NCBI RefSeq assembly: GCF_011075055.1 | Contig: NC_058152.1 | Span: 4,650,001 to 4,714,000, forward strand | Length of the DNA stretch: 64,000 nucleotides | Source: Mangifera indica | Taxonomy: Eukaryota; Streptophyta; Magnoliopsida; Sapindales; Anacardiaceae | Direction of reading: 5' to 3' | Shown here: positions 1 through 11,847 of the stretch, in pieces | How the letters are laid out: each line of letters begins with the position of its first letter | Position numbering within the stretch: the first letter of the stretch is position 1 | The notes under the pieces: model-generated | The model's database searches: none | Seen by the model: only the letters and a program-made list of their open reading frames with translations | What the model was told of the DNA's origin: nothing | Program-made: the position numbers and the translations under genes

Positions 1-240
1 ACCTCTATTGCAGAACCATAACTTAATGCTTAACTAACATGAAGACTAGAATCCCTGCTATCAACTCCACTTGTCCCAAAAAAGTATCAAATGATCTGAT
101 CAGTGCATAAACAAGTAGAAAACATGTATCATTTTGGAAGACAATGAGAAATGCATGCATTAGGAGCAATAAAAATATTAGATGCAGCATAAATGTAGCC
201 TAATTGTAAAAACAGAATAAATCCTATAGGGCATGACATA

Positions 241-272
<32 letters not shown>

Positions 273-596
273 CAAGAAGAAGAAGAAGAAGAAGAAGAAG
301 AGAAAAAGAATTAACAAAAAGCAAAATCTCATAAAATTACTGAAGCATTTGAAAATTTCCAGCATTTACTGGTCATGTCTGGCACATATTTTACCCTAAG
401 TGAAATTCTAGCAATGTAAGTAGGAAAAGACATCATTACCATCAAAGACCGGCAGCATATTTGTCCTCATTATCAACATTATCATAAAGGGCATCAGAAA
501 GAAAATGCTGATGGACAGAAACTTGAAGCCTCATAAGAATTGAATAAAGAGTAAAATGGGAATTATATCATAATTCTATAAGTCACATTAACATAC
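1..596. other. AT-rich intronic or flanking sequence with no firm gene
   Basis: This stretch lies downstream (on the minus strand) of the last recognisable TRA1 exon. The next expected TRA1 coding segment after HLKQ is not visible here, so it is either a long intron or the end of the pseudogene. It holds a trinucleotide repeat tract at 241-302. A minus-strand open stretch of about 38 codons at 425-540 contains DALYDNVDNEDKY and looks exon-like, but I could not assign it to any family. Confidence 0.5.
241..302. repeat. Compound microsatellite (AAT)n-(AAG)n
   Basis: Ten AAT units (241-270) are followed after ACC by about ten AAG units (274-302). This is a simple-sequence tract, and the leucine/phenylalanine-rich minus-strand open frame across it is an artefact of the repeat. 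Confidence 0.95.
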
Positions 597-3500
597 TTGT
601 TTCAAATGACATCCTGCTGAAGATCCTATATCTTGTGCCAGACGTTGGAAGATACGAACGAAGAGTGAAGGGTCAAGGAAGTTCTTCTGCACCTCTGTCA
701 AGGTTTTGATGACAAGAAGAACAAAGCTAATTGAATTAGCAGAGTTATCTTCTCCCAATGTCTGAGGAGCTGTAATCATATTTATATACTTCTGTATTAG
801 CTCGTTGACCTTCTGATTCAAAAGCTTTACATCGGTCGGTGTGCTTGCTGCATCTGGAGGGAAAGCAACAAAGACCATCTTCAACAAGGCATACAACGAC
901 TTTCCAGCAAATTACATTTTATGCTTGAAACAAGGTTCAAGAATCTGAAAATTATAAATACAATGATAAATGTGAAAATTTAGGCACCTGCAGAGAAACG
1001 AGGGAAAATCAAAAGCCTAATTTATAGGGGACAATACCTGAGATATGTGATTGATGTTGTTTCTAATGAACAAGTGTGGCTGCTTCTCCAGGATCTTGGT
1101 CATGACATCCAATCCCTGTGCAAGAGCTGTGGAAGGGTCCTTTGACTGAGTTGGTTGAATACTGCTCAGCAACCTTTCCAAATAATTAAACTTAACATTG
1201 GCATTTGGCCACACCTCCAGAGCTTGTGAAAGTAGCTCTAAAGCCTGCTTGTACATAATACTTGCTTCCTTGTCCTTAGGCTCTATGACCAATGCCACCT
1301 GTTTTCAGACACACAAGAAAAATGGTTTTCTTCATAAAAAACTCCAGTAACTCGATTCCCCAAAGTAAAAATAAATATACAGCCCTTTCCACAAGAAGTG
1401 TGGCAAAACAAGATGAATTAAAAGCTTCAACACATAGAGATCTCATAATGCAAGTATGATAAATGAAGAGACGAATCTGCCATAATCTTTGAAAAAATTG
1501 CGCTGTGAGAATCTCCTAACCTGAAGTATCTCAAAACTGGACCAAAAATAGTCATATAATTTCATGTAAAATAAAAGAAGACTTGAGAGTTTGGGATTTT
1601 GATAAAGAAGTGGGGATATAAAAACAAATGGACAATAGAAATATCACACAAATAACACTATGCAATGTTGTACCCATAGAACAAAATTAAAGCAATTTGC
1701 TTCCAAGAAGAAGGAATCAAGCAATTCATCATTTAATCAGACAGCTTTAGATTTATAAAAAGATATTAATGGGAAAGCAGACTCCAAAAAATTGTAAACT
1801 ATAATCTGGCATCTCAAATAGATCTTACAATAAATAAATTCACAATTGGAAAGGAAGTCTCACTCTGATAAGAAAATTGATAATCATTTCTTCCATAGCA
1901 GCATTTGGCTTGAATTCTTCATCAGGTTGGCCGACAGATCCTGGTATTTCTACATTAGGGATTGATGAGGTAGCCCCAGGTGACATGACACATAGGGATT
2001 GAAGACCAGGCTCTACTTTAACAGAAGATGTAGACCCATCAACCGGACATTTAGAGTCAGTGCAAGCAGAGCCAGGATTGAATCCATCAGTCATCTGGTT
2101 GGGGGCATTGCTATCGGTTACCACTTTCATTTCATTTTGCCTTTGTTTTTCCCAACTGACAACCAATCCAGCAAGTTCAATGGCAAGGCGCCTGTTTTCT
2201 GCTGCAGTATTATGTGGCAATCCAAGTCGACTAAGAGAATTCACCATCTGAGGCACAAATTGTGCTCTACAGCTGTAGAAGAGATCTGAATGATGTACAA
2301 TGAGCTGGAAAATGTGAATCAGATTAGGAAGTGAGTGACCCTCCTCAACCAAAATCTTTTTGGTGTACCGTATCCGAATTGGCATTTGAGAATCCCCAAG
2401 AGGCAACCTTTTTGGTAAAGCTGGTATTAGTATATCAAGGGCCTGCTTGACCAACAATTTATTCTCTGGCTGGCAAGTTCTAAGAAGTGCAACAAAAACC
2501 TGATTTTTATACCCACATCAGTATATTTTTATCAATGGTATGAGAAAATAAGCGAATGGTCATGAAGTCAATAATTTCATATCAGCACTTTTTTAACTCA
2601 AGCACCTGCCATTGTCACTCATCAGTTTTCTGTTCAGATCGATCCTGAAGAGGTACTCAATTGAAAATATGTTGATTTGACTGAAATTCAAGACATGTCA
2701 ATACAATAAAGTGGTCTAGAATTTTACATAGTCCACTCAAATTAGTTAATTATCCCAAAGCCCTCTGTAGCATTGAGTTGTAATGGTACAATACAAGCAA
2801 AAAGTATTCCACACTAAGTTGATAGTGACAAGAACAAAGATTCCTAGGATGTTGCAATACCAAGAACTTGCTGACAAGGCCGTAACTAGTGAAAGCAATT
2901 ATATAGATATCAAGTTTATAGATCTACTTGACCATGCATCATTGCAAGTTACCTGGAGAATAATTTTTTCTGGGGCCTGATATGCCTCCAAGAAGTGACA
3001 CACATTGACAAATGCCCACTGCTTACTAACACTATCTTCCCGTTTGAGATGATTCCAACCAAATTTGATAAGTTCTTTCCTGTGATCAACAAGATCATTC
3101 TGGAGATACTTAAGAAGTAACGTCGCAAGTTGCAAAAGTTCTATCCTTAATGGCTCATCATATTCAGAAGAAACCTATGATAGAAATAGAGAATATTTGT
3201 AAATTGAAGGCAAAGAATAATCAATATATAAGTGACAACATTATATAAATCTAAACAGCAAAACTTCTAAAAGAATTGCAATAAACATAATCAAATTGCA
3301 CAATTGGGGTGATCACCTCTTCTGGAGGATCAAGAAGTTTGTCAACAATTGTTTTTATAATATTAGGGTCAACAACCCCCAACTTTGGCCATTCCGGAAT
3401 GCATGAGCTAACATTGGGAAGAATTAGCATTTGCATCACAATCACCAGATGATCATGAGCAAGTTGTTTAGATTGGAAAAGATTCAAAAATGCAATAGAA

Positions 3501-5017
3501 GTGCTTTCTTCATGTTGGGGGGATAACCTCCTGCAACCTAAAGACAGTAACAATTTGTTATACAGACACCAACAAACTAGCATAAGTTTAAAACTCAAAA
3601 TACGATTATGAAAATTTAATTACGTCAATTATATAAAACTCTTTCAAGAAGGTGTAATCGATTGGAGTATGGAACAAGAAGATAGAAAGGATATCAAAGA
3701 GAACATTCACTTCATTTCGGTCATGATGCAAGTAATTCAAGAAGCATTTGACAAGCCATTTGCTTTCTTTCACCTACACATGAGAATCAAGATTACAAAA
3801 GAACCAGGACCACATAGTAATTGACTCACACAAACATTTTACTGGAAAAATGAAAAAATTAGTGTAAACTCACAGCAGATCCTAAGGTAACAAATTTTAA
3901 AACTAAATCAAGCCTAAATAGTGAATGACTTTACCTGCACTAAGTTGAGCTATTGTTCATTGTGCAAACGAAACATTCTTGCCGGTGACTTCCAGAGAAG
4001 AACCAAAGCATCAAACGCAATATGATTACTCTGCAACCAGCCGGGAATTAACTTCACAAATTTTTTGACAAGTACAAGACCCTGAAAATAAGCATCTGAT
4101 GCTGCAGCAGGGGCTGCAGATGATAGATTAGAACTATCAGGGGGTGGAACTGTGAGGCATTCATCCCCCATTAAAGCAGCAGGTGGAGTTGATGATCCAG
4201 TAGCTGTATCCAGTTTTTGCATAAATTCAGGAAAGGCAATTGTAAGTATCTTTTGTGGGGACTTTGCAAGCTCGTCTCTCAATGGTTGACCAGTATCTGA
4301 CTGTATCACATACATAAACCTAGAAGTTGGAACAGAAGGTGTAAGAAAAAAAAAGAGAAGATGACGAACTCTTATGAATCTCATTGATATGCTAGTAAAT
4401 ATGTTAACAACTTCAATCAAGCATCATAAGCTTACCGTCTAAACTATTTTGGCTCATTTAATCGAGCAAGAAAATAATCAACAGCAAGCATTGCATATCG
4501 ATTTAAAAGTTTTGTAAGTGGAAGGCGATATGGACTATTAATCTCGCTGTAGAATTGTCCGGGGGGAAGAGCTCCTTCTAAATCAATGGTTAAGGTTACA
4601 AGTTCATCAAGAAATTTTGATGCAGCTTGAGGAAGCAAGTGAAAGAGTTCAATTATAGCTGAAAAGAAAAAGAAACAAAACTACGATCTCATTAATATGT
4701 GGAAGTCTAAACAAGTTAACCAAACTGCTATAACAAGACATAAGTTAAACATGTTACCTGCAGCAATTTTGGGCTCTTCACCAGCCTTCCATGATTTTTG
4801 ACTCTGAGCAAGTTTTTCAGGCTCCAACCATTTCTTAAGGTGCTCCAACAACTTTCCACCCAAAGTAACATTAAACCAATTGGACAAACGTTCAAGAAGG
4901 CAGGGTCAAACCTCGCAAAAGAGACATGCTTAGATTTTTGGTATTTGCCAAGTTGACTAAGATAGGCTTGAGGCTGTTCTGAAGAAGTTCTTTAGGCATC
5001 CTTTGTTGATTAATGAC
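597..5017 (-). pseudogene. TRA1: TRA1 mid-protein exon block with multiple stops and frameshifts
   Basis: Nine exons are seen. 4758-5017 (VINQQRMPKELL…) carries a 1-base frameshift just before LLERLSNWFNVTLGG. In 4436-4658 the Tyr codon after LARLNEPK is TAG. 3935-4319 has TAG within RLHNEQ*LNLVQ. 3624-3773 (VKESKWLVKCFLNYL) is clean. 3317-3537 has a lost T after LLLHF and an extra base at the LPMLAH region. 2953-3174 (VSSEYDEPLRIELLQLATLL) is clean. 1864-2499 (VFVALLRTCQPE to AMEEMIINFLIR) is clean. 1038-1298 (VALVIEPKDKEAS…) is clean. 597-944 has TAA after CFKHKM. Coding exons are well conserved against the family, so decay is fairly recent or the parent gene is close. Confidence 0.9.
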
Positions 5018-5189
5018 CTGAACTAAAAAGGAAATATATAAGAAGAGCAATCAAAAGTATAACAAAGCATAACACTAGTAACAATTTTATAAAACAAAAT
5101 AAAATGTACTTTGATAAAAATCTTATGGTCAATATAATTTGCACAACCATTCATAATGATCAAGATATCTTGCCGATGATAAAAATATG

Positions 5190-6296
5190 TTCTAAGAGGG
5201 ATCTTCATATCTTAGCAAAAGTACGTGACTGATTTATTAACAGAAACAGGAAAAATTGGGTGTAAGCCAGTCTCTATCCCAATGGATCCCAATCATAAGT
5301 TGGGAGAAGCTAAAGGAGAACAAACCGTTGATAAAAGAATGTACCAGAGGTTAGTCGGTAAACTCATATACCTTGCTCACACTCGGCCAGACATAGCATA
5401 CTCGGTGAGTGTGATTAGTCAATTCATGCATGATCCAAGAGAACCTCATCTTCAAACTGCTTACAGGGTGTTGCATTACTTAAAAGGCAATCTAGGGAAA
5501 GGAATCTTGTTCAAGAAGAACGATAATCTTACTTTAGAGGCTTACACTGATGCGGACTATACAGGTTCTCTAGTGGATAGAAGATCAACTACAGGGTATA
5601 GTACTTTCCTTGGAGGTAATCTAGTAACTTGGAGGAGTAAGAAGCAAAATGTGGTGGCAAGATCATCTGCAGAATCAAAATTTAGGGCTATTGCTCAAGG
5701 ATTGTGTGAACTGCTATGGCTGAAGATTATCCTAGATGATTTAAGAGTCAAATGGGAAGGTCCTATGAAACTTTATTGTGACAACAAGTCAGCTATCAAT
5801 ATTGCTCATAATCCTATACAACATGATAGGACAAAACATATTGAAATTGATAGATATTTCATTAAAGAGAAATTGGAGGAAGGATTAGTGTGTATGTCTT
5901 ATGTTCCATCAGAATGTCAATTAGCTGATGTTCTAACAAAGGGGTTGAACAGTTCGAGATTCCATGATCTTGTATTCAAGTTGGGAATGGAAGACATCTA
6001 TTCCTCAGCTTGAGGGGGAGTGTTGAGTTGTAAATAAATTAGGAAGTAATGAGTTGTAAATAAGATTAGGAAATCCCTTAAATGGAGGGATTAAGTTAGA
6101 TTAGGAAGTACCCAATTTAAAATCCCTTGAATAGAAGGATTAAACAATTTTCCAGATTTAGGAGTGATTTAGTTTCCTATTTTTCCTCTTGTAATCTACT
6201 ATATAATACCATGTACTATCAATTCAAGAATCAGAAGAAAAAATTCAGAATTATTTTTTTTTTATCTCATATTCCATCACAGTCTTCATTCCTACA
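5190..6296 (+). mobile_element. Truncated Ty1/copia element: RT tail, RNase H and 3' LTR
   Basis: From about 5190 the plus strand reads the copia reverse-transcriptase tail (GIFIS, then a TAG, QKYVTDLLTETGK) and an open frame to the stop at 6013. This covers PMDPNHKLGEA, LVGKLIYLAHTRPDIAYSVS, the RNase H DADYTGS and DRRSTTGY motifs, SKKQNVVARSSAESKF and the C-terminal LADVLTKGL. The purine tract TTGAGGGGGAG follows, then the 3' LTR starting TGTTGAGTTG at 6021 and probably ending near 6296. Gag, protease, integrase, most of RT and the 5' LTR are missing. It lies exactly where about 700 TRA1 codons are absent. The RNase H frame has no internal stop, unlike most elements here. Confidence 0.9.
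6021..6296 (+). repeat. 3' LTR of the truncated copia element
   Basis: It begins TGTTGAGTTG directly after the polypurine tract. It contains a near-tandem pair of GAGTTGTAAATAA-type units (6024-6063) and a mirrored GGGATTA/TAATCCC motif set. The 3' boundary is uncertain; CA dinucleotides occur near 6280 and 6296. Confidence 0.6.
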
Positions 6297-6461
6297 AATG
6301 AATCCAGCCAAAGATTGGTTAGTTTTGACATGTAATCATTAACAGTGGATTAGGGAAGATTTATGTGGGAGTAGCAAGCATTACAAGTTCTATGAACTCT
6401 GCCAATGAACCGGTATTACATTAAAAGGAAATAAGAAGAAAAAATTAAAAAGATCAATTAC

Positions 6462-6543
6462 CCATAACCAAAGTCTTGATCAAAGTTTTACAGTCACTAA
6501 CTTCCTTTGAATGCTCCACAGGGACCTGCAAATTTAAAACTGC
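6462..6543 (-). pseudogene. TRA1: TRA1 exon encoding AVLNLQVPVEHSKE...KTLVMG
   Basis: An 82-nt minus-strand exon reads AVLNLQVPVEHSKEVSDCKT then LIKTLVMG, joining in phase with the exon at 14581-14649 (…LELPVQ). The acceptor is CTGCAG at 6544-6549 and the donor GTAATT follows 6462. In intact plant TRA1 the next residues continue with a further ~700 residues before VINQQRMPKELL; here the next recognisable exon is already 5017-4758, with only a copia fragment between. Confidence 0.85.
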
Positions 6544-7017
6544 CTGCAGCAATACAATATATCCAGAATTTAGGAAGACAGCCATCAAAAACATTAAATG
6601 TGATGTTTGAAAGAAGGAAGCGGCTGGCAATTTAACAATAAGAAAAATGTTGTGAAGAAAATGAATAGTATAGATTGGCTTCCAAACATTCCAGTGAAAC
6701 ATTCAAATTCTTCCCAATGGAGGGAATGCTAACCCAATTCCAACACTACATGACAAAAAATTAAAAGTTGTCGAAGGCACGTTTCTTGATGAATAGAAAT
6801 AACACAATCTTCAATGTTTGGTCACAAACCACAATTGTTCAGGACTATCTTAAAATTAACAAATCCTTGATCTGAGAAACCAAAAGTATAATGCTTAAAC
6901 AGAGGTTCGATACCTAATTGATCTGTTAAGTACTAGTCTCACAAATTGGAAGGTGAAAAATTTGATCTAATAGTGCACTAAATTGCAAGAAGCCTCACTT
7001 TTTTTTCCCTTTACTTT

Positions 7018-7221
7018 TGTAAGAATCAATAAATATATACATTATTATATAGAAACTAATTATAGGGGTTTAATTATGATAGAAGTTGATTATAAGATCG
7101 CAATTATAGAAATTAAATATTCCTCTTTCCTAATCTAGGATACCTAATGTATATATATATATGTATCTCTATAACAGTAAAAGTATGAATGAAAACATAC
7201 TCTTCATCTCAGTTTTGTTCA
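7018..7221 (+). repeat. 5' LTR of the copia element
   Basis: It starts TGTAAGAATC and ends TTTTGTTCA. It shares long stretches with 11654-11847, such as GGTTTAATTATGATAGAAG and CCTCTTTCCTAATCTAGGAT. The two LTRs differ at many positions and in length (204 versus 194 bp), which points to an old insertion. Confidence 0.85.
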
Positions 7222-10200
7222 TGTTATCAGAGCCCGATTTGCCTTAGTGTGCAAAACCTGGAAATTTCTTCTTACCCTAGTAAGCAATTTCGTAGTTCAC
7301 CCTTGTAAAGTAACCATTGGATCTCACCGCCACTCTAAAAAAGAACGCGCCCAAACAATCGCCCATTTCCCAAAATTCGATCATCGGAAGCTTAGTGCGT
7401 GACTCACGTGCCACACGTTTCTTTTGCAAACGTTCACATCGAATCTCTTGCTTTGACTCATGTTAGTTCTCACTGCCGGCACAGTCAAACTCAGACAACG
7501 CCGATGATTCAGATCCCCATAATCTCATCGCATGTGTCATCGCTGTCGTTGGAACAATTGCTATCACCAAATTTCTCTTCCTAATTAGATTTCAGCTCCT
7601 TTTTTGCTATTCTCTTTTTCTGTACAACATATTCGTGCACTCAGTTGCAACATAAATCAGGTAGTCCAACAATTTCTTGTTGCTTATTCTATTCGGTTGT
7701 TTCGAGCGCTATTATGACTGATATTAAACCTATAACTATGATTGATATGGTTTTTATTATGTCAAAAATCACTGAACACAAGTTTAATGGTTCCAATTAT
7801 CTAGAATAGAGTAAAACCGTTCAACTGTATCTATTAAGCCTTGAGAAAGATGATCAACTTACACAAGCTCTTCCTATGGATGGTACTAGACAAGTATGGC
7901 TGAGAGATGATGTCCGATTACTCCTATAGATTTGGAATTCCATTAAAAGTGAGGTAGTTAGTTTAATTAATCACTATGAATTGGTTAAAAAACTAATGGA
8001 ATATTTAGACTTCTTGTACCCTGGAAGAGGTAATCTTTCTCAAATATATATGAGGTATGCAAAGTTTTCTATCATGCAGAAAAACAGGAGAGCACTATCA
8101 CATCTTATTTTATAGACTTCAAAAGAACTTAATATGCTATTAGCTTTTAGTCCTGATGTGAAGGTTCAACAAGCGCAACAAGAACAAATGGCCATCATAA
8201 GCCTCATAGTTGGTCTTCCATCTAAGCTCAAAACTGCTAAATATCCAATACTTGCTAGTCCTAAGATTTCATCTTTGCATGACACATTTAATAGGATACT
8301 TCGCACAGAAAGCACTCCATCATTTCAGAGTAATAGTTTCTTGTTAGTCAAAGTAGTGCACCCGAACCTGGACGTTCATATAATAGGAATGGTAATAGAG
8401 AGAGGGCAAGTAGCAACCGTGACAAGGTTACTGATCGAAGTCAGAAGTCAGGAGGGATTTGTGCAATTATTGCCATGAGTCAAGACATACAAAGCGCACT
8501 TATAGAAAATTGCAAAATCGGGCTCCAAAATTCCAATTAGCACATGTTGCAGCTACTAACACTATTGCCAATTCATCATCTGGAAAGACTATTATGATTT
8601 CTGCAGATGAATATGTCAAGTTCTCTCAGTACCAAGAATCACTGAAGTCTTCATTGATTCTTATCACTATCATTGCTGAGTTAGGCAAATCAAATACATG
8701 TCGTGTCCTCATCAGCCAAATGGGTCATTGATTCTGGTGCTACAAATCATATGACAAGTAATCCTAGTCTCTTTTCAACTTTTCAATCATTTGCATCATT
8801 TTCTAGTGTTAATTTAGCAGATGGATCAACATCATCTATTCTTGGTTCTGACACTGTTAATCCAACCCCATTAATTTCATTGTCATCTGTTTTGAGTCAA
8901 CCACAATTTTCTTTTAATTTAATCTCTGTGAGAAAACTCATGCGTACTCTTAATTGTTGTGTTTCATTTTTCCCTGATCATTGTTTATTTTAGGATCTTA
9001 CAACGAAGCAAATTATTGGTAGAGGACATGAATCTGGGCGTCTTTGATATGCAAATGCCAAGATCCATTGCATGTTCTAGCACCTTAACTATATTTGAAG
9101 CTCATTGTCAATTCAGACATCCTTCTCTACCTTTGTTGAAGACCCTATTTCCACAATTTAGTCATGTATCTTCGTTAAATTGTGAGTCATGTTAATTTGT
9201 CAAACATCATTGTCTGTCTTCAGGTTCTAGAGTCAATAAACAAGCTAGCTCTCCTTTTGAGTTAGTTCATTAAAATGTTTGGGGTCTTTGTCCTATTGTG
9301 TCTAAAACTAAATTTAAATATTTTGTTACTTTCGTTGATGATTATTCTCGTATGACTTGGTTTTATTTAATAAAAAATTGTTTTGAAGTGTTTTCTCATT
9401 TTTGTGCCTTTTATACTGAAATAAAAACACAATTCAATATTTCTATTCATACTTTACGTAGTGATAATGCCAACAAATATTTTTCTGAATCCTTTTAGTC
9501 GTATCTGATCCAAAATGGCATTCTTCATTAATCCTCTTATGCTATCACACCATCTTAAAATGGAGTAATTGAAAGGAAAAATAAACACCTTCTTGAAACA
9601 ACTCAAACACTCTTATTTCAAATGCAAGTTCTCAAACAATTTTGGGCTGATGTTGTTTCCACATCCTTTTTTTTTATTAACCGCATGTCGTCATTGGTTC
9701 TTCAAGGTTAGATTCTTTACAGTATTCTTTTTCCAAATAAATCTTTGTTTCCTATTAAACCTAAAATATTTGATAGTATTTGTTTTGTTCGTAATATTCG
9801 TCCCGATGTCACAAAGTTAGATCAAAGTCTTTAAAATGTGCATTTCTTCAATACTCTCGTCTTAAAAAAGGATATAGGTGCTTTTGCCCCACTCTAAATA
9901 GATATCTGGTGTTAGTTGATGTTACCTTTTTGGAAAACGTTCCGTTTTTGCCTACTTCTCCTACTTACTCCATTCAGGGGAAGATGATGATTTATTGGTG
10001 TACACTGTTACCTCTTCTCACCCTCTAGAGGTCTCTCCACTTATTGCTCTTACATCTATTAGTTCTCCAACAGTTTCTCCACCTGAAAAGTTTACCCTTG
10101 TTAGGCCACCCATTACCTAGGTCTATTCCAGATGTCAACAACCTTCGGATACATGTATTGAACCAATCTCTTCGTCATCAAATCCAGTTCCTAGTGATAT

Positions 10201-11653
10201 TGATCTACCAATTGCTCTTCAAAAAGGTAAAAGACAATGTACTTACCCTATTTCTTCTTGTGTTTCTTATAGTCACTTATCCCCTATTTCTTGTTCCTTT
10301 GTTGCATCACTCAACTATATTTTTATTCCCAAAACCACTCATGAAGCTTTATCTCATCCAAGTTAACATGAGGCTATGATAGAGGAAATGAATGTCTTAG
10401 ATGATAATGGTACTTGGGATTTGGTAAATCTACCTACAAGAAAGAAAGTCATTGGATGGTTTGGTTTAGATGATCAACAGTCACTTATCCCTTGTTTTTT
10501 TGCTTAGGAGGAGTACGGGAAGGTTTGTCATCTTCGCAAATCCTCGTATGGTTTGAAACAAAGTGCTCGTGCTTGGTTTGGAAAATTTAATCAGGTAGTT
10601 CAAAAGTTCAACATGATAAAGAGCAAATGTGATTATTCAGTTTTTTACAGATAGTCTGAAGCTAGTAGTATTCTTCTAGTTATGTATGTTGATGATATTA
10701 TCATTACGAGGAGCGATACAATGGGAATTTTCTCTCTTAATTCATTTTTTCACACTCAGTTTCAAACAAAAGATTTAGGGGGTTGAAATATTTCTTGGGT
10801 ATTGAAGTGATAAAAAGTAAGAAAGACATCTTCTTACCTCAAAGTAAATATATGCTTGACTTATTGACTAAGACAGAAAAATTAGGAGCTAAACCATGTA
10901 GCACTTCAATGATGTCTAATCTACAACTTACAAAAGATAGTGAACCATTTGAAGAACCTGAGAAGTATAGAAAATTAGTGAGAAAGTTGAATTATCTGAC
11001 AATGACTCATCCTGGCATTGCATATTCTGTCAATGTTGTGAGTCAATTCATGTCTTCTCCAACAGTCGATTAATTGAGTAGTTTTAGAGCAAATTCTGTG
11101 CTATTTGAAGGGTGCTCCTAGATGTGGCATATTATATGGAAATTATGGTCACACTGACATTGAGTGTTTCTTAGATGTAGAGTGGGCAGATTTTAAGATA
11201 GATAAAAGATCCACTACTGATTATTGTGTTTTTGTTGGAGGAAATTTGATATTGTGGAAGAAGCAGATTTCAAGAAGCAGAGTGTTATATCCCGATCTAG
11301 TGCAGAATCAGAATATAGAACTATGACTCAGTCTGTGTGTGAAATAATATGGGTATATCAACTTTTGACTGAAGTGGGTTTTCAAATTTTATTACCAGCA
11401 CAATTGTGGTATGATAATCAAGTTGTTCTTCATATTGCCTTTAATCTTGTGTTTTATGAATGAACTAAACATATTGAGATTGATTGTTATTTCGTTCGAG
11501 AGAAAATTTAGTAGAATTTTATTTCTACAAGATATGTAAAGACTAGAGAACAGCTAGGGGATATTTTCACTAAAGCTATAAATAGAGTTCGAATTGATTA
11601 TATTTATAACAAGTTGGGAATAATTAACATCTATGCTTCAGCTTAAGGGGGAG

Positions 11654-11847
11654 TGTTACGGAATCTGTAAATATGTACATTATTATATAGGGCTTAATTA
11701 TAAGGGTTTAATTATGATAGAAGTTGATTATAGGATCACAATTATAGGAATCAAATATTCCTCTTTCCTAATCTAGGATGCCTAATATATATATCTGTAA
11801 CAGTAAAAGTATGAATGAAAATATACTTTTCATCTCAATTTTGTTCA
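11654..11847 (+). repeat. 3' LTR of the copia element
   Basis: It starts TGTTACGGAATC after the polypurine tract and ends TTTTGTTCA. It pairs with 7018-7221. Confidence 0.87.

Larger units (their letters stand above)
7018..11847 (+). mobile_element. Complete but inactive Ty1/copia retrotransposon
   Basis: Two matching LTRs (7018-7221 and 11654-11847) flank a degenerate gag-pol. A PBS resembling the initiator-Met tRNA complement (TGTTATCAGAGCC, 7222-7234) follows the 5' LTR and a polypurine tract (AAGGGGGAG) precedes the 3' LTR. Gag-like sequence starts near 7714 with internal stops. A zinc knuckle CNYCHESRHTKRTY (about 8460) has lost its last Cys. The protease keeps WVIDSGATNHM (8718). Integrase pieces TFVDDYSRMTWF and TLRSDNA are at 9298-9498. 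RT keeps YVDDIIIT near 10687 and FLGIEV, and RNase H remnants run 11105-11580. Several stops and frame changes rule out function. I found no convincing target duplication. It sits in the TRA1 intron between exons 14581 and 6543. Confidence 0.93.

Noticed and set aside
129..365. 78-codon minus-strand hydrophobic frame
   Set aside because: The hydrophobic run is the AAT/AAG microsatellite translated; not a membrane protein.
425..540. Minus-strand exon-like frame with DALYDNVDNEDKY as the next TRA1 exon
   Set aside because: It does not match the TRA1 sequence expected after HLKQ, and no acceptor in the right phase is clear.
1999..2289. 96-codon plus-strand frame
   Set aside because: Antisense to the well-conserved TRA1 exon 1864-2499.
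5225..6013. 262-codon open frame as a host gene
   Set aside because: It is copia RNase H and RT tail (DADYTGS, SKKQNVVARSSAE, LADVLTKGL) followed by a polypurine tract and LTR, not a cellular gene.
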